In this document: in pieces, positions 7,656 through 12,427 of the stretch
How the letters are laid out: each line of letters starts with the position of its first letter
How positions within the stretch are numbered: the first letter of the stretch is position 1
Assembly (NCBI GenBank): GCA_050330975.1
Contig: JBHJHK010000107.1
Span: forward strand, 1 to 12,427
DNA length: 12,427 nt
DNA from: JBHJHK01 sp050330975
GTDB lineage: Bacteria; Pseudomonadota; Gammaproteobacteria; Competibacterales; Competibacteraceae
Direction of reading: 5' to 3'
The notes under the pieces: generated by a model
The model's database searches: none
Seen by the model: the letters and a program-made list of their open reading frames with translations, nothing else
What the model was told of the DNA's origin: nothing
Program-made: the position numbers and the translations under genes

Positions 7656-8635
7656 CCGCGCCGTTGCTCAGCGTGGACGAGTTGGCCTTGAGCATCCAAG
7701 GCGACGAGGGGCGGGCCTGGGTGTTGGACGCCGCCAGCCTCACCGTCCACCCCGGGGAGATCGTCGGTCTGGTGGGGGAGTCGGGGTGCGGCAAGTCCAC
7801 CTTGGTGAAAACCCTGCTGGGGATCTTGCCCAGGGGTTCGCGCATCGATGGGGGCCATGCCACCTTTGCCGGGCGGGACCTGTTGGCCCTCACCGAACGA
7901 CAACGCCAGCGCTGGGTGCGGGGGGCGGGGATGGGTTTTATCCCCCAAGACCCCTATCTGGCCCTCAACCCGGTGTTCACCGTGGGGGACCAGCTGTTGG
8001 AGATCTTGCGCTGGCACGGGCCCCACCGCAGCCTCAGGGGCCGCGCAGCCAGGGCCGCCCACCACCGGGTATTGCTGGAATTGCTCAAGGCGGTGCAGCT
8101 CCCCGACCCCGAGGATTGCCTGAGGCGCTATCCCCACCAGTTCAGCGGCGGCCAGCGCCAGCGGTTGCTCATCGCCGGGGCGCTGGCCTGTGGTCCGCAA
8201 CTGGTGGTGGCCGACGAGCCCACCACGGCGTTGGACGTCACCACCCAGCGGGAGATCCTGCGGTTGTTGACTCAACTGGTCACCGAGGTCGGTGGGGCGC
8301 TGCTGTTGGTGACCCACGATTTGGGGCTAGTGGCCCAGTATTGCCATCGGGTGGTGGTGATGTACGCCGGTCAGACCGTGGAGAGCGGCCCCACCCGGGC
8401 CCTCATCGACGCCCCCCGCCACCCCTACCCCCAGGCCCTGTTGGCCTGCCACCCCGACCGCAGCGATCCCCTGGCGGGGGAGGGGGGGATCCCCGGGGTG
8501 GTGCCTTCCCCTTTGGTTCCCCCCCCGGGCTGCCGCTTTGCCCCCCGCTGTGCCAAGGCGCGGTCCGATTGTCGAGCGGCACGCCCCCCGAAGGTAGGTG
8601 GCCAACGGGAGGTGCGCTGTGTCCTCTATGTCTGA
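7652..8635 (+). CDS. Peptide ABC transporter ATPase, DppD/OppD type
   Basis: This 327-residue cytoplasmic ATP-binding subunit powers the importer. Walker A is GESGCGKS (residues 42-49), the ABC signature is SGGQRQR (from 165), Walker B is LVVADEP (184-190) and the H-loop histidine is His222. After the ATPase core comes the oligopeptide/dipeptide C-terminal region, with HPYPQALL and four cysteines: Cys294, Cys300, Cys307 and Cys323. This Cys pattern is common in Dpp/Opp ATPases and has been linked to an iron-sulfur cluster in some family members. The ATG at 7652 overlaps the permease stop (ATGA) and has AGGCGG at 7641-7646. It should pair with the next gene product to form the nucleotide-binding heterodimer. 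Confidence 0.93.
   Translation: MTAPLLSVDELALSIQGDEGRAWVLDAASLTVHPGEIVGLVGESGCGKSTLVKTLLGILPRGSRIDGGHATFAGRDLLALTERQRQRWVRGAGMGFIPQDPYLALNPVFTVGDQLLEILRWHGPHRSLRGRAARAAHHRVLLELLKAVQLPDPEDCLRRYPHQFSGGQRQRLLIAGALACGPQLVVADEPTTALDVTTQREILRLLTQLVTEVGGALLLVTHDLGLVAQYCHRVVVMYAGQTVESGPTRALIDAPRHPYPQALLACHPDRSDPLAGEGGIPGVVPSPLVPPPGCRFAPRCAKARSDCRAARPPKVGGQREVRCVLYV
8607..8612 (+). promoter_or_regulatory. Ribosome binding site for the second ATPase gene
   Basis: GGGAGG at 8607-8612 lies six bases before GTG 8619 and 15 bases before ATG 8628. Spacing therefore favours GTG 8619 as the start and makes the GTG at 8598, upstream of this site, unlikely. Confidence 0.55.
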
Positions 8636-9662
8636 CCGCGTGATCCCCGAGCCGCCTTTGTTGCAGACCAAGGGCCTCACCGTGGAGCTGGGGGGGCGCC
8701 GCCCCTGGCTCGGCAAGGCCATTGCGCCGGTGCGGGCGGTGGATGGGGTAGACCTGACCCTCCAGCGGGGAGAGGTGTTGGGGTTGGTGGGGGAATCGGG
8801 CTGTGGCAAGTCCACCCTGGGTCGCACCTTGTTGGGTATCCAGCGGGAGACCCGGGGCGATATCTTTCTCGCCGGGCGGCGGGTGAGCGGCGTAGCCCCC
8901 TTCGAGGCCCGTCGCCGGCGCCGCCGGTTGCAATACGTCCACCAGGACCCCGGGGCGGCCCTGGACCCCTGGTGGTCCATCGGCGCCACCTTGGCGGAGG
9001 GCTTGAAGATCCACGGGGTGAGGGATCGCCGGGAGCGGGGGTTGCGGGTCAGCGAGGTGTTGGCGGCGGTGGGCCTCGACGACAGCTTCAAGGTGCGCTA
9101 CCCCCACGAACTCAGCGGCGGCCAGCTGCGGCGGGTGGGGCTGGCGCGGATTTTGGTGTTGGATCCCGAGATTGTGATCCTCGACGAGCCCACCTCGGGG
9201 TTGGATCTATCGGTCCAGGCCACGGTACTCAAGCTGTTCGCCGAGCTCCAGTGTCGGCAAGGCTTGAGCTATTTGTTCATTTCCCACGATTTGTCGGTGG
9301 TGCGCCGCTGGTGTCACCGGGTGGCCATCATGTATTTGGGGCGGATCGTCGAGGAGGGTCCCACGGAGGCGTTGTTCACCGCCCCCCGCCATCCCTACAC
9401 CGAGGCGCTGTTGGCCGCCGCGCCACGCTTGGTTCCGGGGGACGATACCGTGGCGGCTCCCCTCCTGGGGGACCCCCCCGACGCCCGACGGGTCCCCGGG
9501 GGCTGCGCCTTCCACCCCCGCTGTCCCCATGCCCGGGAGCTCTGCGTTGCCCAGCGCCCGGCTCTCCGGGGGGCGGGGCCGCGGCGGGTCAGTGCCTGTC
9601 TGCGCAGCGAAGGTCTCTACGGGGCGCCGCGGCCCCTAGATGGGATGGAAGTGGCACCGTGA
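8619..9662 (+). CDS. Peptide ABC transporter ATPase, DppF/OppF type
   Basis: With the GTG 8619 start this is a 347-residue ATP-binding subunit of the peptide importer. Walker A is GESGCGKS (58-65), the ABC signature is SGGQ (166-169), Walker B is IVILDEP (185-191) and the H-loop histidine is His223. The C-terminal oligopeptide domain carries HPYTEALLAA and cysteines at 296, 302, 309 and 327, in the same pattern as its partner. The N-terminal half has the DppF-like RAVDGVDLTLQRGEVLGLVG segment, preceded by a linker (RRPWLGKAIAPV) typical of the F subunit. The start overlaps the end of the upstream ATPase gene by 17 bases; ATG 8628 is an alternative that shortens the protein by three residues. 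The TGA overlaps the next gene's GTG by four bases. Confidence 0.92.
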   Translation: MSSMSDRVIPEPPLLQTKGLTVELGGRRPWLGKAIAPVRAVDGVDLTLQRGEVLGLVGESGCGKSTLGRTLLGIQRETRGDIFLAGRRVSGVAPFEARRRRRRLQYVHQDPGAALDPWWSIGATLAEGLKIHGVRDRRERGLRVSEVLAAVGLDDSFKVRYPHELSGGQLRRVGLARILVLDPEIVILDEPTSGLDLSVQATVLKLFAELQCRQGLSYLFISHDLSVVRRWCHRVAIMYLGRIVEEGPTEALFTAPRHPYTEALLAAAPRLVPGDDTVAAPLLGDPPDARRVPGGCAFHPRCPHARELCVAQRPALRGAGPRRVSACLRSEGLYGAPRPLDGMEVAP

Positions 9663-10648
9663 AACAGATCCAAGGGGCGTGGTATGAGCGCCTGGGCCCC
9701 CCCCACGAAGTGCTCCAGGTGGGCGAGCTCCCGGCTCCTGAGGTGGGCCCTGGTGAGGTGTTGGTGCGCATACTGGCTTCGGGAATCAACCCGGCGGACT
9801 GCAAGCGCCGGGCCGGTTGGCAGTATGGCCCCATGGCCTTTCCCCGCATCATCCCCCACGCCGACGGTGCCGGGGTGATCGTCGCCACGGGCGAGGGGGT
9901 GACGGCAAAACGGGTGGGGCAGCGGGTGTGGCTGTGGAATGCCCAGGGGGACCGCCCCTGGGGCACGGCCGCCGAACTCTGCGCCCTGCCCGCCGAGCGG
10001 GCGGTGCCGTTGCCTCCGGGGGTGGACGTGATCACCGGGGCCACCCTGGGGATCCCCGCCGTCACCGCCCACTACGCCCTCCACGCCGACGGCCCCATAG
10101 GGGGGCAGACGGTGTTGGTCCAGGGGGGGGCTGGGGCGGTGGGCTATTTCGCCATCCAGCTGGCGGTGGCGGCCAAAGCCCGGGTCATCGCCACGGTGAG
10201 TAGTGCTGCCAAAGCGCAGGTGGCCCGCAGCGCCGGGGCGGTGGTGGTGGACTATCGCCGGGAAGACGTGGTGGATGCGGTGCTGGCCGCCACCGGTGGC
10301 CTGGGGGTGGACCGGGTCGTCGAGGTGGATTTTGCCGCCAACCAAGCCAGCGACGTCCGGCTTATCCGCCCCAACGGCGTGATCGCCAGCTATTCCTCCA
10401 CCAGCGACCCCCACCCGACCCTGGATTACTATGCCCTGGCCTTCAAGGGGGTGACGTTGCGCCTGGTCCAGGCCTACCTCTTGCCCCCCAAGGCCCGGGC
10501 GGCGGCCATCGAGGCCATCAACGCCGCCTTGTCCACTGGGACCCTCCATCCCCCGCCGGTGACCACCTTTCCCCTGAAGGACATCGCCGCCGCCCACGGG
10601 GCGGTGGAAGGCAAGACCTTGGTGGGGAAGGCCATTTGTCTACTGTGA
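9659..10648 (+). CDS. Zinc-independent MDR oxidoreductase, quinone reductase-like
   Basis: This 329-residue protein belongs to the medium-chain dehydrogenase/reductase superfamily, most like NADPH:quinone oxidoreductases. The N-terminal GroES-like catalytic domain shows EVLVRILASGINPADCKRR, then IIPHADGAGVIVATGEGV. The cofactor fold begins with VLVQGGAGAVGYFAIQLA, whose glycine-rich GGAGAVG is at 156-162. The structural and catalytic zinc-binding Cys/His sets of alcohol dehydrogenases are not evident, which fits a quinone- or enone-reducing enzyme. The frame is open upstream inside the ATPase gene, but GTG 9659 is chosen because it overlaps the ATPase TGA (GTGA) and yields the standard N-terminus. 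Its position suggests co-expression with the importer. It might handle a reactive carbonyl made during substrate breakdown, but that role is inferred only from position. Confidence 0.88.
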   Translation: MKQIQGAWYERLGPPHEVLQVGELPAPEVGPGEVLVRILASGINPADCKRRAGWQYGPMAFPRIIPHADGAGVIVATGEGVTAKRVGQRVWLWNAQGDRPWGTAAELCALPAERAVPLPPGVDVITGATLGIPAVTAHYALHADGPIGGQTVLVQGGAGAVGYFAIQLAVAAKARVIATVSSAAKAQVARSAGAVVVDYRREDVVDAVLAATGGLGVDRVVEVDFAANQASDVRLIRPNGVIASYSSTSDPHPTLDYYALAFKGVTLRLVQAYLLPPKARAAAIEAINAALSTGTLHPPPVTTFPLKDIAAAHGAVEGKTLVGKAICLL

Positions 10649-10660
10649 GATCTTTGAGCT

Positions 10661-10957
10661 ATGGGCAGCAAATCCCCTTTGCGCTACGCCGTGGTGGTGT
10701 TTCCCGACGGTGATGGTGGGGGCTTTTGTGCCACGGTGCCCGACTTGCCGGGGTGTTTTGTCCGGGGGGATAGCCAAGGGGCGGTGTTGGATACCATCGG
10801 GGATGCCATCGCCCACCACCTAGCGGCCTTGGATGCCGAGGATCAACGGGCGCCGGCGGCGGAACCCCTCAGCGACCACTGGCGCCAAGATGAATACCAG
10901 TGGGGGGAGTGGTTCTTCGTCAACGTCGCCTACCGGGGCAAAGTGCGGCGGGCTTGA
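10661..10957 (+). CDS. HicB-like (UPF0150-type) small protein
   Basis: This 98-residue protein carries a HicB-type fold: YAVVVFPD, then GGGFCATVPDLPGCFVRGDS and an amphipathic helix DTIGDAIAHHLAALD. HicB proteins are usually antitoxins that fold around the HicA mRNA-degrading toxin, and many add a C-terminal DNA-binding domain. Here the rest of the protein is about 45 residues ending WGEWFFVNVAYRGKVRRA, with no recognisable helix-turn-helix or ribbon-helix-helix. I find no HicA-like gene on either side, so this looks like an orphan HicB. ATG 10661 is 12 bases after the oxidoreductase stop, with only a weak ribosome binding site (TGAG), suggesting it is the last gene of the same transcript. 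It may act as a stand-alone regulator or be a remnant; its function is unproven. Confidence 0.72.
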   Translation: MGSKSPLRYAVVVFPDGDGGGFCATVPDLPGCFVRGDSQGAVLDTIGDAIAHHLAALDAEDQRAPAAEPLSDHWRQDEYQWGEWFFVNVAYRGKVRRA

Positions 10958-10970
10958 GGTGAATCTCAAG
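10953..10970. repeat. Inverted repeat at the HicB-like gene stop
   Basis: CTTGAG (10953-10958) and CTCAAG (10965-10970) form a perfect six-base stem with a six-base loop, overlapping the TGA stop at 10955-10957. No T-run follows, so it is not a canonical intrinsic terminator, although it could help end the transcript or stabilise its 3' end. Confidence 0.45.
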
Positions 10971-11298
10971 GGGGACCCCAGGGGGATCTCAAGGGGATAG
11001 CACGAGACATGCCGACGATGGCCATGGCGTGAAGTGGTTCTCATTTTGCCCCAAGGCCATCAACAGGCGTTTGCTTCTTTGTCGGGGTTGATCGCTGTGG
11101 ACGGCGGTAAATTAATCGACGGACAGTTTTGAAAATCCTTGGTTTTTTGATCCCCGATCGATTCATTGCCCGCTTTCCCACCTCACAGCGTTCGTGCAGG
11201 GTAGCTCTACAACTCGTTGCTTTTAGTGACTTGCACGATTTTTGAAATCGCACGACGCCGAGACCGTCGGTTCCAAGGGCTTGTCCAATCCCGCCCAG
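10958..11298. other. Convergent intergenic region with lower-GC zone
   Basis: These 341 bases separate the 3' ends of two converging genes, and I find no supportable gene in them. The first 40 bases hold short repeats. By hand count 11101-11280 is 90/180 GC (50%), far below the roughly 70% of neighbouring genes. It includes an AT-rich run near 11110-11118 and a T6 run at 11143-11148, but no strong stem precedes the T-run. A weak six-base stem CGATTT/AAATCG lies at 11236-11250. A minus-strand open frame of 70 codons (11041-11253) has no recognisable features and is not called. Confidence 0.6.
10963..10996. repeat. Direct repeat of ATCTCAAGGGG
   Basis: ATCTCAAGGGG begins at 10963 and again at 10986, so the copies are offset by 23 bases. 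The first copy overlaps the inverted repeat at 10953-10970. The repeat could be a protein-binding site pair or a simple tandem duplication. Confidence 0.55.
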
Positions 11299-12427
11299 CT
11301 ATGCCAAATCTCGCCATGGACCTTTGCCCGGGGCACCGCCGGAAAGGGTGGCCCGGTCCCGCAGCAATGCCATGGATAACCCCACCCGCTCGCCCAATAC
11401 CTCCTGGAGGGCCAGCTTGGAGCCGTGGTCGATGGGGTTGCCATCGAGAACCAACCGTTCCAGGTGGCCATAGGCGTCGGCCCGTTCCAAAAGGCGTTGG
11501 GCCCCCACCCCGTCCAGGGCGCCATTGGTGAGGTCCAAGGTGGCCAGGGCCGGCAACAGGGGTGAGCGGGCCAAGGGCACCACCAAGGCGTTGGTAAAAC
11601 GGCTACCCACCAACGCCAGATGAAACAGCTGGGGATAGCCGCGCCGGGTGAGGAGTTGGGGCAGGGGCGAGGCCTTGGCCTGGCTGGCGTAGTCGCTGGC
11701 GGTGAACGTCACCAATAGCTCCCGCAGGGCCGGTAGATCGCCGCCGTCGATGGCCGCGGCCGAGGCCTGGGACAGCCGCTGGGTATCGATGACCAACCGC
11801 TCCAGCTGGGGATGGGCCAGGGCACCCACCTGGACCCCCGGGGCCCGGAGCTCCAGCTGGCGCAGGTGGGGGGTGGCGGCCAGGAGCCGGCCGAAGGGGT
11901 GGCGTTGGTTGTCCAGGGCGTAGTCCCCCCGCAGACCGTCCTGGGGGTGTCTCCGCCCAGGGCCCCCAGAGCGCGGCCGGCCATAGGGGTGGGGATCCCG
12001 GCGATCGATGAGGGTCAAGGCCCGCAGCGCCGGGCGGGGTGCCGCGGCGATGAGACCCATGAGGGTTTCCAAGGGGGGACGACCCAGGGAAGCGCCTCCC
12101 TGGAGGTCGACGGTCAAGGTGTGTAAAAACAGACTCGCCGGGTCGTCCAGCAGGGTGGTCAATAGGGTATCCAAATCGAAGCGCCGTTCCCCCCCCACCA
12201 CCAGCTGGGCGGCGCGGATAAAGCCGCAGTCCACCGTCAAGCTCAAGGCCTTGCGCACCTGCTTTTGGAGCAGGTGCGCCGGCAACCAGCGCCGGCGCTG
12301 GCGCTGTTCGGCGTTGCTCACCTGGCGGTCCACAGCGGCCCGAGCCTCTGGGTCCAGAGGCCTTGGGCCGTAGCGCAGGACGATGAGCTCCCCCCGCAAA
12401 TTCCCCTGACCCTGGAGCCAGTCGCCG
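11299..12427 (-). CDS. Leucine-rich-repeat protein with TIGR02996-type N-terminal motif, 5' end beyond window
   Basis: The stop is at 11299-11301 and the frame stays open to the window edge, giving at least 375 residues. The most upstream visible residues read GDWLQGQGNLRGELIVL. This matches the end of the repeat-companion domain TIGR02996 (typically ADWLqerGdprGEfI), which precedes repeat arrays in several bacterial groups. The TTG at 12399 is therefore an internal codon, and the true start lies outside the window. Downstream are irregular leucine-rich repeats of roughly 22-28 residues: HLRQLELRAPG, QLERLVIDTQRLSQ, ALRELLVTF, LATLDLTNGALDGVGAQRLL and HLERLVLDGNPID. No signal peptide or membrane segment is visible in the part present. 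LRR proteins of this type are presumed interaction scaffolds; the partner is unknown. The gene converges on the transporter operon and is functionally unconnected by any sequence evidence. Confidence 0.82.
   Translation of the reverse strand, partial: GDWLQGQGNLRGELIVLRYGPRPLDPEARAAVDRQVSNAEQRQRRRWLPAHLLQKQVRKALSLTVDCGFIRAAQLVVGGERRFDLDTLLTTLLDDPASLFLHTLTVDLQGGASLGRPPLETLMGLIAAAPRPALRALTLIDRRDPHPYGRPRSGGPGRRHPQDGLRGDYALDNQRHPFGRLLAATPHLRQLELRAPGVQVGALAHPQLERLVIDTQRLSQASAAAIDGGDLPALRELLVTFTASDYASQAKASPLPQLLTRRGYPQLFHLALVGSRFTNALVVPLARSPLLPALATLDLTNGALDGVGAQRLLERADAYGHLERLVLDGNPIDHGSKLALQEVLGERVGLSMALLRDRATLSGGAPGKGPWRDLA
12253..12279. repeat. Perfect 11-base hairpin inside the LRR gene
   Basis: GCGCACCTGCT (12253-12263) and AGCAGGTGCGC (12269-12279) are perfect complements around a five-base loop. 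It lies within the coding sequence (HLLQKQVRKAL on the minus strand). It may only reflect codon and helix composition, or it may fold in the mRNA. Confidence 0.65.
12286..12301. repeat. Perfect 16-base palindrome inside the LRR gene
   Basis: CCAGCGCCGGCGCTGG at 12286-12301 equals its own reverse complement. It follows the hairpin at 12253-12279 by six bases. Confidence 0.65.

Noticed and set aside
7286..8317. Long minus-strand open frame opposite the permease and first ATPase genes
   Set aside because: It is the antisense of genes with strong motifs, and its low-complexity Gln/Gly/Pro-rich translation fits no family.
8972..9658. Upstream in-frame extension of the MDR oxidoreductase inside the ATPase gene
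   Set aside because: The extension is a shadow of the ATPase reading frame. The GTG 9659 start gives the normal family N-terminus and a four-base overlap.
11236..11250. Possible terminator hairpin CGATTT/AAATCG
   Set aside because: The stem is only six A/T-rich base pairs, the flanking bases mismatch and no T-run follows.
11041..11253. 70-codon minus-strand open frame in the convergent intergenic region
   Set aside because: It is Lys/Arg-rich with no recognisable motif, and no clear ribosome binding site was seen.

Overview
The window is GC-rich bacterial DNA: one 60-base line counted in an ATPase gene is about 73% GC. It carries a tight, co-directional + strand run of genes, many starting with GTG. 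The solute-binding protein has an ordinary signal peptidase I leader and no lipobox, which points to a Gram-negative organism with a periplasm. The partial gene at the right edge carries a repeat-companion motif (TIGR02996-type) joined to leucine-rich repeats. That pairing is best known from Planctomycetes and myxobacteria-like lineages, so such a lineage is possible but unproven. No species can be named from the sequence.

Layout: bases 1-246 are a non-coding leader with a strong GC-rich stem-loop. Next come a flavin amine oxidase (247-1515) and a 112-base gap with a small AT-richer patch. The main cluster follows: a cytoplasmic M28 metallopeptidase resembling the glutamate carboxypeptidase II group (1628-3394), an Asp/Glu/hydantoin racemase-family protein (3414-4142), and a complete dipeptide/oligopeptide-type ABC importer. 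The importer consists of a binding protein (4202-5785), two permeases (5806-6816 and 6813-7655) and two ATPases (7652-8635 and 8619-9662). A zinc-independent quinone-oxidoreductase-like MDR enzyme (9659-10648) and a small HicB-like protein (10661-10957) close the run. Four-base GTGA/ATGA overlaps and 12-59 base gaps indicate one transcription unit from 1628 to 10957. The amine oxidase is probably in it or adjacent to it. A convergent intergenic stretch (10958-11298) holds short repeats and a lower-GC zone (about 50% GC by hand count over 11101-11280). It separates this unit from the minus-strand leucine-rich-repeat gene, whose 5' end lies outside the window.

Working together: the importer should bring a small peptide, or peptide-like amide, across the inner membrane. 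The leaderless M28 enzyme could hydrolyse it in the cytoplasm, the racemase could invert an alpha-carbon (for example of a D-residue or hydantoin-type product), and the amine oxidase and MDR oxidoreductase could oxidise the products. This catabolic reading is inference from gene order and family membership; the substrate is not visible. The most unusual molecular feature is that the M28 enzyme keeps all five predicted metal ligands but has His where the family's general-base Glu normally sits. I see no CRISPR array, tRNA, rRNA, insertion sequence or recognised defence system.
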